Below the pieces are notes generated by a model. The model was not told where the DNA came from. It saw nothing but the letters and a program-made list of their open reading frames with translations, and did no database searches. A stretch of DNA of 64,000 nucleotides from Bacteroidales bacterium (lineage in GTDB: Bacteria > Bacteroidota > Bacteroidia > Bacteroidales > VadinHA17). The DNA lies in assembly GCA_016715075.1 (NCBI GenBank), contig JADKBK010000021.1, positions 14,281 through 78,280 of the forward strand, in the 5' to 3' direction. This document shows, piece by piece, positions 56,283 through 64,000 of this stretch (position 1 is the first letter of the stretch; the number at the start of each line of letters is the position of its first letter). The position numbers and the translations under genes are program-made.

Positions 56283-57788
56283 ATGAAGATAAAGAGAATT
56301 CTAATCGCCAACAGGGGTGAGATTGCTGTAAGAATAATGAAGACAGCCAGGTTGATGAATATTGAAACCGTGGCAGTCAAAACAGGTGTTGAACCAAATG
56401 CAATGTACCTTTCATCAGCGGATATTATTTATGATAATACTGAGGATGTTTCTGAAATACCTGTTTTCCTTGACATAGAAAAACTCATTGCCATTGCCAT
56501 TAAGACTCAGGCTGATGCTGTTCATCCCGGATATGGATTCCTTGCGGAGAATGCGTATTTCGCGCAGAAATGCATTGACAACAAAATAATATTCATTGGT
56601 CCCGCTCCTGATGCTATCTACAAAATGGGAAACAAGACTATCGCCAGAAAGATTGCACTGGCAGGCGGTATTCCGATGGCTATGGGCAGCGAGGGGAATA
56701 TTTCAGATGAGGATGAAGCTGTAAAAGTTGCTGAAAAAATCGGCTACCCTGTGATTATCAAGGCAGCATCCGGCGGCGGAGGAAGAGGAATGAGAATAGT
56801 CCGGAAGTCGGATGAGATGGAAAAGATGTTCAATATTGCAAGCAAAGAGGCTGAAAAAGCTTTTAACGATCCATCTGTTTTCATTGAGAAATATATTGAA
56901 AACCCAAAACACATAGAATTTCAAATACTTGGCGACCAGCACGGGAATGTGATCCACCTGGGAGAGAGGGAATGCTCCATACAGAGAAAGCATCAAAAGC
57001 TTCTTGAAGAGGCACCTTCATCCGCCCTTGATAGTAAGCTCAGAAAGCAAATGGGAACAATGGCTGTGCAGATAGCCAGCGCTGTTAACTACTATTCGGC
57101 GGGAACTGTTGAATTTCTTCTCGATTCTGAAAAGAATTTCTACTTTATGGAAATGAATACAAGAATTCAGGTAGAACATCCCGTAACGGAAATCATCACC
57201 GGAATAGATCTTATTGAACAGCAGATAAGGATAGCCAATGAAGAAAAATTAAAATACAAACAGGAGGATATAAAACTGGAGGGATGGGCAATTGAGTGCA
57301 GGATCAATGCTGAAGATGTACAGGCGGGTTTTGCACCTGATCCGGGCAAAATAGTAAGTCTGATGATGCCATCTGATCCATGTGTAAGGGTGGATACAGG
57401 AGTGCAGGCTGGTTCTTCAATTGTAGCAAGCTACGATTCAATGATTGCCAAACTTATTGTTAAAGGTAAAGACAGAAAAGAGGCTATCAAACATTGCAAA
57501 ATGGCCCTGGACAAAGTATGGATAAAAGGGACTAAAACGACCCTCCCCTTCTTCAGAATGCTTGTCAGACATCAGAAATTCCAGGATGGGAACTTTACCA
57601 CCGCATTTATTGAAAAGGATCTTGAAAAATACTATTTTAACAGTGAATATGAGGAGATGCTTGCAGCCTGGCTTGCAACAAAGCTCTTTATTGAGGAAAA
57701 CCTCAATGATAACAGTATTAATATTGATTTTAAACATGGAAAAGATATGAGTCCATGGTTACTCAACAAAAGAATTAATCAATTTTAA
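56283..57788 (+). CDS. biotin carboxylase subunit of an acyl-CoA carboxylase
   Basis: ATP-grasp enzyme that carboxylates biotin, ~501 residues. MKIKRILIANRGEIAVRIMK opens the N-domain. Further motifs: AVHPGYGFLAENAYFAQKC, VIIKAASGGGGRGMRIV (ATP loop), GERECSIQRKHQKLLEEAPS and FYFMEMNTRIQVEHPVTEII (catalytic EMNxRxQVEH). I use the ATG at 56283; the extra upstream codons encode repeat sequence. The C-terminus is a little extended (GKDMSPWLLNKRINQF). Stand-alone biotin carboxylase with a separate carrier fits bacterial propionyl-CoA carboxylase sets. Confidence 0.95.
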   Translation: MKIKRILIANRGEIAVRIMKTARLMNIETVAVKTGVEPNAMYLSSADIIYDNTEDVSEIPVFLDIEKLIAIAIKTQADAVHPGYGFLAENAYFAQKCIDNKIIFIGPAPDAIYKMGNKTIARKIALAGGIPMAMGSEGNISDEDEAVKVAEKIGYPVIIKAASGGGGRGMRIVRKSDEMEKMFNIASKEAEKAFNDPSVFIEKYIENPKHIEFQILGDQHGNVIHLGERECSIQRKHQKLLEEAPSSALDSKLRKQMGTMAVQIASAVNYYSAGTVEFLLDSEKNFYFMEMNTRIQVEHPVTEIITGIDLIEQQIRIANEEKLKYKQEDIKLEGWAIECRINAEDVQAGFAPDPGKIVSLMMPSDPCVRVDTGVQAGSSIVASYDSMIAKLIVKGKDRKEAIKHCKMALDKVWIKGTKTTLPFFRMLVRHQKFQDGNFTTAFIEKDLEKYYFNSEYEEMLAAWLATKLFIEENLNDNSINIDFKHGKDMSPWLLNKRINQF

Positions 57789-57803
57789 ACAAGTATACTG
57801 GTA

Positions 57804-58331
57804 ATGACAAACGAAAAATCTCAAATAAAAAAGCTCTATGCCCTCTCATCTGAGAACAGGAAATTCAGCTTTTCCCTGCCTCTGAAAGAGACAATCAGAA
57901 TAGGTAAAAGAAATTATGAAGTCAAACTGAAATCTGATGAGAAGCATGGTACATATATCTTATGGAAAAACCGTAAATATCCTGTCGAGATAGTACAATC
58001 ACGCCAGAACAGGTACGAAATTCTTTTCAATGATATTAGCTACACTTTCACAGTTGAGACACCATTCTCGCTTCAGAGAATGAAGGTTCTGAATTCTAAA
58101 AAAGGAAAAGCTGAACAGGAATATGTTAAAGCTCCGATGCCAGGCAAGATCATTGACGTCCTTGTCAGGGAGGGTGCAACAGTACTCCGCGGCGAACCGG
58201 TTGTGATCCTTGAGGCAATGAAAATGCAGAATGAGATCCTCTCCCCGGTAAATGGCATTGTAGTGAAAGTCGCAGCAAAGGCAAATACAAATGTGATGAA
58301 GGATGATCTGCTTGTTGAGATCAAGCTATAA
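57804..58331 (+). CDS. biotin carboxyl carrier protein
   Basis: 175 residues. The C-terminal biotinyl domain has APMPGKIIDVLVREGATVLR and the biotinylation motif EAMKMQN with Lys140. The N-terminal half (residues ~1-95) forms a beta-rich region that probably docks to the other subunits. It starts 15 bases after the biotin carboxylase, completing a three-gene set. No membrane decarboxylase subunit is present, so a carboxylase rather than a sodium-pumping decarboxylase is more likely. Confidence 0.93.
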   Translation: MTNEKSQIKKLYALSSENRKFSFSLPLKETIRIGKRNYEVKLKSDEKHGTYILWKNRKYPVEIVQSRQNRYEILFNDISYTFTVETPFSLQRMKVLNSKKGKAEQEYVKAPMPGKIIDVLVREGATVLRGEPVVILEAMKMQNEILSPVNGIVVKVAAKANTNVMKDDLLVEIKL

Positions 58332-58354
58332 AACATAATTAAATTACAAAATGC

Positions 58355-58382
58355 GTAGAGACGTAGCATGCTACGTCTCTAC
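58355..58382. repeat. perfect 28-base palindrome
   Basis: GTAGAGACGTAGCA followed by its exact reverse complement TGCTACGTCTCTAC. It lies 23 bases after the biotin-carrier stop, in a 235-base gap. It could act as a terminator stem, though no T tract follows, or be a dispersed REP-like element; related halves appear near 38653. Confidence 0.9.
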
Positions 58383-58566
58383 CGTGAATGACATTATTGT
58401 ACCATCCGTCAACTCAAACCTGCAATCCGTAAACTAAAACTGGCATTTTTCGGGCAATTGATAGTAACTTGCGTGTAAGAACAGGTAGGACAAATCTGTT
58501 ATTCAAAACAGGAAGCTTACCGGCCGTTTATTGAGTAATTGCATGCTTAACATAGCAAGTATGGTT

Positions 58567-60510
58567 ATGAGAATTCTGAAGATAAATGTCATTCTTTTAA
58601 TCCTGATAGCAGGACTGAGTGTCAGAGCATCTGCTTTGACAATAACTGCCTCTGAGAACATTTTCAGCCGGCATAAAATCTCCCCTGCGGATACTGCCAA
58701 TCTTAACAGGCTGCTTAAGGAGGCCTGGTCACAAATTTTAAAATCAAAGGATGTAACACTTCTTAGAGCATACATTGATACTGCTGAGTTGATATGTGTT
58801 GAAAAGTCAATAGAATTTCCGTCAACCCTTCATCTTGTCAGAGCGGAATATTTCCTGAGAACAAATGATTTCAGAAGCGCCTCCCAGGAGGCTACAATTG
58901 CAATAAAACTATCAAAGAGCAACCATGAAATGGATGTTCTGGCGAAAACAATGAGTTTTATGGGAAAGTATAGCCAGAGATCATTTTTTTATATGGAGAG
59001 CATCTCCTATTTTGAAAACAGTATAGAAATAGCAGAAAAAAACAAATTAAAAAACCTGATTCCCCTTAACTATTACAGGCTTACAGGGGTTTATGAAAGA
59101 CTTGGAAATCTGGATGAGGTAAGGAATTCGCTTAACAAGCTTATTCTGGCTGCCAGAAAAGAGCAGGACACCCTGTTTTTGATGCTTGGTTACGAGGGAC
59201 TGGGAAAAACCTATCTGGAAGAGGGACGTGATTATAAAATGGCAGACTCAATTGTGCGAAAATGTCTTGAGATCGCTTTGATCAAAAAGGACACAGCGGT
59301 TGCTTCACTTGCCCATGCCCATCTGGGATGGAATAATTATCTCGACAAGAAATATGATGCTGCAATAAAAAATTATAACCGCTCCCTGGATTATAGTTTA
59401 CCGGCGAAGCTGATCAGTTATTCTGCTAATTCACTTGGTAATCTGGGAACAATATATCGCGATCTTGGCGAGACTGAGAAATCAATTGCATACTACAGAA
59501 AATCGATAGAGCAGGGAGAAAAGGTAAATGACACATACAACTTATATTGGGTCCATGCCGATATGAGTGAGATGTACCTTAGAAAAAGAGATACCTCAAA
59601 CGCCTATAAGAGCTACGTCCTGTACAAAAAATACTATGACCAGTTCCAGAAAAACATAAGCAGCCAGGGGCTCACCGATGCCAAAATCAGATATGATGTG
59701 GATAGTCATAATAAAGAGGTTGAATTATTATCACTGAGATTATATAACCAGAGGCTGATAATTTATGGAGCAGCAGGGTTGTTGTTACTCAGTGTCGCCG
59801 TTCTGATACTTCTTCTCAGCAGGGCAAAAATAAATGCAAAACGACGTATCAGTGAGATGAACAGGAAGATTTCAGAGGTTACACAGGCAAACCTCAGGCA
59901 GCAGATGAATCCTCACTTTATATTCAACACGCTTAATTCGATCCAGTATTACATGTATCAGCACGATAAACTGGCAACAAACAACTATCTGACAAAATTT
60001 TCAAGCCTGATGAGAAAGGTTCTTGAAAATTCTCAGCACACCTCAGTTCCGCTAAGCGATGAACTGGATGCCTTAAATCTTTATCTGGAGTTGGAAATGA
60101 TAAGGTTTAAGGATAAATTTGAGTATAAAATAAATTTGGATGAGGAGATAGATACACTTCTTTACAAAGTCCCTACAATGCTGATTCAGCCATATGTTGA
60201 AAATTCGATCTGTCACGGCCTGATGCCCGGGGAGAATAAGGGATTCTTAAAGGTGGACCTTAAACTGGAGAATGAATATATTTCATGCACAATTGAAGAC
60301 AATGGCATTGGACGTGAAGCTGCCCTTGACAGGAAAAATAAAAGCGGAAACAATCACAATTCACTTGGCACTCAAATTGTCTCATCACGGCTTGACCTTG
60401 TGAATGCCCTGTACGGAACAAGTTTAAAAACAATATACACTGACCTTAAAAACGAAAACGGAGAACCAGCAGGTACACGGGTTGAAATCCAAATTCCTAT
60501 TCTGTCATGA
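58567..60510 (+). CDS. TPR-containing sensor histidine kinase (LytS/YehU type)
   Basis: About 648 residues. Signal peptide (INVILLILIAGLSVRASA) if read from the ATG at 58567; earlier ATGs at 58543 and 58561 are possible. Periplasmic TPR repeats follow (YYRLTGVYERLGNLDEVRNS, AHAHLGWNNYLDKKYDAAIK, NSLGNLGTIYRDLGETEKSI). Next come one transmembrane helix (IYGAAGLLLLSVAVLILLLS), then the His_kinase domain with LRQQMNPHFIFNTLNSIQYY (His450 from this start) and the ATPase QPYVENSICHGLMPGENKG and DNGIGREAA. Coupled by an ATGA overlap to the LytTR response regulator. Likely senses a periplasmic signal, not identified. Confidence 0.9.
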   Translation: MRILKINVILLILIAGLSVRASALTITASENIFSRHKISPADTANLNRLLKEAWSQILKSKDVTLLRAYIDTAELICVEKSIEFPSTLHLVRAEYFLRTNDFRSASQEATIAIKLSKSNHEMDVLAKTMSFMGKYSQRSFFYMESISYFENSIEIAEKNKLKNLIPLNYYRLTGVYERLGNLDEVRNSLNKLILAARKEQDTLFLMLGYEGLGKTYLEEGRDYKMADSIVRKCLEIALIKKDTAVASLAHAHLGWNNYLDKKYDAAIKNYNRSLDYSLPAKLISYSANSLGNLGTIYRDLGETEKSIAYYRKSIEQGEKVNDTYNLYWVHADMSEMYLRKRDTSNAYKSYVLYKKYYDQFQKNISSQGLTDAKIRYDVDSHNKEVELLSLRLYNQRLIIYGAAGLLLLSVAVLILLLSRAKINAKRRISEMNRKISEVTQANLRQQMNPHFIFNTLNSIQYYMYQHDKLATNNYLTKFSSLMRKVLENSQHTSVPLSDELDALNLYLELEMIRFKDKFEYKINLDEEIDTLLYKVPTMLIQPYVENSICHGLMPGENKGFLKVDLKLENEYISCTIEDNGIGREAALDRKNKSGNNHNSLGTQIVSSRLDLVNALYGTSLKTIYTDLKNENGEPAGTRVEIQIPILS

Positions 60511-61271
60511 AACACAGTTTGATTACAATAATCATTGATGATGAACCGGATGCAGTGGATTTTATCTCATCTATAATCGGCGAATACTGTCCGGGATTGG
60601 AAGTTACAGGTAAAGCTCACAACGTAAAGGATGGTATTAAACTGATAAAGGAGATCAAACCGGAGCTCGTCTTCCTGGATGTGGAGATGCCTAACGGCAC
60701 TGGGTTCGACCTGCTGACCCATTTCCCTGAGAAGGATTTTGATGTAATATTCATTACAGCTTTTAATCATTACGCCATTAAGGCGATAAAATTCAGTGCA
60801 GTAGACTACATCCTCAAACCTATAAATATCAATGAGTTCATAGAGGCTGTAAACAGGGTAATACATAAACGTTCAACAAATGCATTCCCTACAAGTGAAA
60901 ACTTTGAAGCATTGCTGGAGAATATTCGTACAGCAAACCCCACAAGACTTGTAATACCCACATCAGATGGCAGGGAATATCTCAATCCTAAGGAGATAAT
61001 CAGGATCGAAGCTGACAGGAGTTATTCCTGGTTTTTTATTACTGACAAGAGGAAAATTCTTGTATCAAAACATCTTAAAGAATTCCAGGATCTTCTGAAT
61101 GACAGGAACTTTTTCAGGCCGCATAATTCACATCTGATAAATCTTGATTATGTCAAGAAATTTGTACGACACGATGGCGGCTACATAGAAATGACCGATG
61201 GAGCACAGATCCCAATTTCCAGGAACAGGAAAGATCTTTTCCTGGCTCACATGTCAAGATATACCGGTTAA
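60507..61271 (+). CDS. LytTR-family response regulator
   Basis: 254 residues. Receiver domain with IIIDDEPDAVDFIS, phosphoacceptor Asp58 in LVFLDVEMPNGTGFD, and DYILKPI. LytTR DNA-binding domain follows from ~residue 145: LVIPTSDGREYLNPKEIIRI, SKHLKEFQDLL, FFRPHNSHLINLDYVKKFV. It partners with the kinase immediately upstream (4-base overlap). Target genes unknown; nothing in the spacing ties it to the glycan genes. Confidence 0.94.
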   Translation: MKHSLITIIIDDEPDAVDFISSIIGEYCPGLEVTGKAHNVKDGIKLIKEIKPELVFLDVEMPNGTGFDLLTHFPEKDFDVIFITAFNHYAIKAIKFSAVDYILKPININEFIEAVNRVIHKRSTNAFPTSENFEALLENIRTANPTRLVIPTSDGREYLNPKEIIRIEADRSYSWFFITDKRKILVSKHLKEFQDLLNDRNFFRPHNSHLINLDYVKKFVRHDGGYIEMTDGAQIPISRNRKDLFLAHMSRYTG

Positions 61272-61282
61272 CTATATCATTA

Positions 61283-61963
61283 TTAACTGAGTCTCCTGCC
61301 CAAATAGCGGTACAATAAAAAGCTGCCCGCAACCGATATTGCCAGGGATATAATTCCATACATCAGACTCTCCGAAGGTGTAGCTATCAACCATGCCCAT
61401 ACTGCCCAGTAAAATGGTGAGAAAAAGGCAAAATAATTCCAGGGATGATAGAGCAATAATCCTACAGGAACTGTAATAAGAAATATGGCCAGTACAAATG
61501 AAAGAATCCACCTCCGCAAGGTGTCCTTCGAGAAAAATATTGAGATGAGGAATACAAAGGGAGCGGTCAGTGAATACAAAACAGCGGCGTATATGCTCCT
61601 TATCCAGCCTTCTCCGGGAATTGCATCAGTAAAGAAAATGACTGCTGACAGAACGGCAAAAGAGGTCGTGGCTGATATTACAATTCTAACGCGCATTTTA
61701 TAATTTGAGTCTCCGGGGTTATCTGAAGTATCAGAAACGGATTCCTTTAAATGGACTCTTGAGAATACCAGTCCCAATACTATTGGAATGGCCGAAATAA
61801 GTGTAAGGGCAGTTAAGGTATAGTACCGTTCCGGGATTAACGGAGAAATAAGTATCAGTACAATTGTAAGAAGAAGCGGCAGGAGAACGGCAAACAGCAA
61901 ATATGAGACACGGGCAATTTGCCTTAAATCAGAGATAAACAGTATAAAAGGCCTGTTAGTCAT
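61283..61963 (-). CDS. six-helix membrane protein, permease-like, unknown
   Basis: 226 residues, about six hydrophobic segments: SYLLFAVLLPLLLTIVLILI, LTALTLISAIPIVLGLVFS, IVISATTSFAVLSAVIFF, ASVLYSLTAPFVFLISIFFS-like, WILSFVLAIFLITVPVGLLL and LMYGIISLAISVAGSFLLYR. A short polar loop (HLKESVSDTSDNPGDSNYKM) sits mid-way. It resembles ABC-2-type or drug-export permease components, but no ATPase gene is adjacent and I cannot assign it. Stop lies 11 bases from that of the response regulator. Confidence 0.6.
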   Translation of the reverse strand: MTNRPFILFISDLRQIARVSYLLFAVLLPLLLTIVLILISPLIPERYYTLTALTLISAIPIVLGLVFSRVHLKESVSDTSDNPGDSNYKMRVRIVISATTSFAVLSAVIFFTDAIPGEGWIRSIYAAVLYSLTAPFVFLISIFFSKDTLRRWILSFVLAIFLITVPVGLLLYHPWNYFAFFSPFYWAVWAWLIATPSESLMYGIISLAISVAGSFLLYRYLGRRLS

Positions 61964-62054
61964 AAATTATTAGTAATCAAAATTCCCCTCACGTAAATGT
62001 ACGCTTGAAAACAAAAATCCCTATACTGCAATTGTACAGACCAAAAACATCTAA

Positions 62055-62165
62055 GCCCTTGCGCCGTTATGCCATTATGCCTTTGCACCCTTGCGCCCTT
62101 GCGCCGTTATGCCATTGCGCCGTTATGCCATTATGCCTTTGCGCCCTTGCGCCCTTGCACCTTTG
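62055..62165. repeat. low-complexity repeat array
   Basis: Repeated units built from GCGCCGTTATGCCATT and GCGCCCTTGC. One 26-base stretch (62061-62086) recurs exactly at 62117-62142. It fills the gap between the membrane-protein start and the pepD 3' end and ends three bases before the pepD stop codon. Confidence 0.9.
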
Positions 62166-62167
62166 AA

Positions 62168-63561
62168 TTATTTCTTAACCGGCATCTTTTTAAGTGTCGC
62201 TACTATAAAATCCCAGAATTTCTGAACTGAAGCGTATGACCTTCTCTCCGGAGAATGAGGGAATCTGATTGCATAGGTCGACTGATATCATATCGAGGTT
62301 TGGATAAACACCTCCTATGATAGCACATTCCAGACCAACATGAATAACTTTGACATCTAAGGGTTCCTTACCGAACAAATTTGCAAAACCTCAGTAATAA
62401 CTTTGAGAACAGGTGATTGCATATTAGGATTCCAGCCAGGATAGCCCCTGACATTGTCACATCAGCATCAATAAGATGGAATACTGCAGCAATCTTCCAG
62501 GCATTAGCTTCCTTGGCTGTATTAACAGAGCTTCGGGTGAGGTTATGACATTCAAATTTGCCTGCAGAGCATTTAACAATTGCCATGTTATTTGAAGTTT
62601 CAACGAGCCCTGTCATAGCCTGGCTCATTCTCAGAACGCCATTTGGACAGATAAAAACAGCACGGATAATCCTGTACTGGTCATCCTTTTTCATAACTTT
62701 CTCAGGGAGAACGGCTTTCACAGCCTTGAATTGCAGACCAGGCTCTGTTTCAGCAAATTCTGATCTGTACATTTTCTCGTAACCCTTTACAAATTTCTCA
62801 AATTCTTTGGCTTTCACCTCAGGTACAACCACTAATGAAAATGACTCCCGGGGAATGGCATTTCGAAGATTTCCTCCCGAAGTTTCAGCCAGCCTGATTC
62901 CAAAATCAGATTCTGCCTGCATCAGAAAACGGAACATAATTTTATTGGAGTTTGCCCGGCCAAGGCAATGTCAACGCCTGAATGGCCGCCTTTCAATCCT
63001 GAGAGGCTACGATCTTATAAGCTACAAAACCTTTGGGGGTCTTTTCCTCGGCATAATTTTTCGAGGCACTTACGTCTATACCGCCTGCACATCCCACGCA
63101 AATCTCATTTTCATCTTCAGAATCAAGATTCAGAAGTATATCACCCTTCAATAATCCTTTTTTAAGGCCAAAAACTCCGGTCATCCCTGTCTCCTCATCG
63201 ATGGTAAAGAGCGCTTCGATCGGGCCATGCGAAAGATTTCCGGCAGCAAGAACCGCAAGAGCAGCTGCAACTCCGATTCCATTATCAGATCCAAGTGTGG
63301 TTCCATTTGCTTTGACCCATTCCCCATCAATGATCGTTTCAATCGGATCTTTCTCAAAGTCATGCTTTTTATCATTATTCTTCTGTGGAACCATGTCAAG
63401 ATGTGTCTGGCCTTGTCCTTAGATGTCTCAAGTTTGTGTTTTCCGAAATCCATGATGTATTCAACCAGTTTTTCTTCCTTTTTTGAAGGATGCGGGATCT
63501 GTGTAATATCATGGAAATAATTCCATACTTCTTTGGGCTCTAATTTTTGTATATTGCTCAT
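62168..63561 (-). pseudogene. pepD: aminoacyl-histidine dipeptidase (PepD), decayed
   Basis: Recognisable M20-family dipeptidase: LEPKEVWNYFHDITQIPHPS, THLDMVPQKNNDKKHDF, GTTLGSDNGIGVAAALAVLA, LFTIDEETGMTGVFGLKKGL, LLNLDSEDENEICVGCAGGI, GGNLRNAIPRES, KVIHVGLECAIIGGVYPNLD and a C-terminus ending KKMPVKK-stop at 62168. The frame breaks at least four times: near 63415-63425, near 63000, near 62950, and between VDLC and the C-terminal IRFPHSPE. At the first break roughly 20 residues usual between the KDK region and HLDMV are missing, so it is not only a one-base slip. The other breaks look like single-base indels. Four lesions plus a small deletion argue for genuine decay, unlike the single-lesion genes elsewhere in the window. 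Confidence 0.8.
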
Positions 63562-63865
63562 ATTCAGATATTTTTAAATTTTATAAATAAGTCAATAAAA
63601 TTAATATTTTTTGGCAATATAAACAATTTTATAGTTTAAAGTAATGATGGAATTAATACCTTTATGCCAGCAAGGAGACAGTTTGATATAAAATATAACA
63701 AAAACTTAATAATTGTACTTTTTTATCTCATATCAATTTCATAATTTCGTGACTCTGGAAAATAAGACAATGAATATTTATAAAAAGCTATAATTCAATA
63801 ACATGCATGAATAAAAGCAAAACTGTTCCAGACAAAAAAAACATTGAATATCAAATCTTATCAGG
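63562..63865. other. 304-base intergenic gap
   Basis: Very A/T-rich gap between the divergent pepD remnant and the phosphate transporter. A TACCTTTA box near 63656 is a 7-of-8 match to the -7 promoter element, with no clear -33 partner. No repeat or coding sequence seen. Confidence 0.4.
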
Positions 63866-64000
63866 ATGGCATTTTTATACATTGTAGTCGCACTTGTATT
63901 AATTTTTGACTTTAGCAACGGATTTCACGATTCGGCCAATTCAATTGCGACGATTGTTTCAACAAAGGTACTTTCGCCAGTTGCTGCAGTGAGCATGGCG
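63866..64000 (+). CDS. PiT-family inorganic phosphate transporter, 3'-truncated by the window
   Basis: The first 45 residues are visible: MAFLYIVVALVLIFDFSNGF, then HDSANSIATIVSTKVLSPVA. The motif NGFHDSANSIAT is the signature of PiT/PitA phosphate permeases. The rest lies beyond the window. Start supported by the hydrophobic first helix and the AGG at 63863-63865 region upstream (weak). Confidence 0.88.
   Translation, partial: MAFLYIVVALVLIFDFSNGFHDSANSIATIVSTKVLSPVAAVSMA

Noticed and set aside
54502..58331. Sodium-pumping methylmalonyl-CoA decarboxylase
   Set aside because: No membrane beta subunit or small gamma subunit is present, and a biotin carboxylase is, which points to a carboxylase.
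61283..61963. The membrane protein as a third part of the kinase-regulator system
   Set aside because: It is on the opposite strand, convergent with the regulator, and has no sequence feature linking it to signalling.

Overview
The window looks like chromosomal DNA of an anaerobic or facultative polysaccharide-degrading Bacteroidota, probably Bacteroidales/Marinilabiliales-like. The evidence is a SusC/SusD pair under an ECF sigma factor and FecR anti-sigma factor, many secreted or lipoprotein glycosidases, TAnnTTTG-type promoters, a FucP-type sugar transporter, and LytTR-type two-component genes. I see no tRNA, rRNA, CRISPR array, insertion sequence or phage gene.

Layout. (1) 1-7898: a GH106 rhamnosidase fragment (+), a second GH106-like lipoprotein (-), and a six-hairpin-type lipoprotein (+). 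(2) 7950-23314, all minus: an ECF sigma factor, FecR and SusC/SusD lead into a deacetylase-GH3 fusion, a Tat-exported Gfo/Idh/MocA oxidoreductase, a DoxX membrane protein and a GH30-like/CehA fusion. This is a polysaccharide utilization locus (PUL). (3) 23814-47430, all plus: three tandem ~900-residue paralogues that I do not recognise, a fourth unknown secreted protein, a GH78 rhamnosidase, two xylose-isomerase-like TIM barrels, an esterase, two further secreted glycosidase-like proteins, two Gfo/Idh/MocA oxidoreductases and a UroD-like protein. GH78 plus GH106 point to a rhamnose-containing glycan. The repeated oxidoreductase and TIM-barrel genes suggest oxidative (3-keto) glycoside cleavage. 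(4) 47595-54332: an MFS transporter and ROK kinase (-), a SIS isomerase (+), a GbsR/MarR regulator (-), a FucP-like transporter overlapping a NahK-like sugar kinase (+), and a small transglutaminase-like protein. (5) 54502-58331: a biotin-dependent acyl-CoA carboxylase (carboxyltransferase, biotin carboxylase, biotin carrier). (6) 58567-64000: a TPR-histidine kinase with LytTR regulator, a small membrane protein, a decayed pepD, and the start of a PiT phosphate transporter.

Working together, the sigma/FecR pair would sense glycan import by SusC/D. Secreted rhamnosidases, GH3, GH30-like and unknown enzymes would cut the glycan. Oxidoreductases and TIM barrels would process unusual linkages, and transporters and kinases would take up and activate the sugars.

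Two cautions. At least ten single-base frameshifts, several in homopolymers, break otherwise well-conserved genes; many may be consensus errors rather than real mutations. The gaps between genes carry several families of short palindromic and 7-bp tandem repeats.
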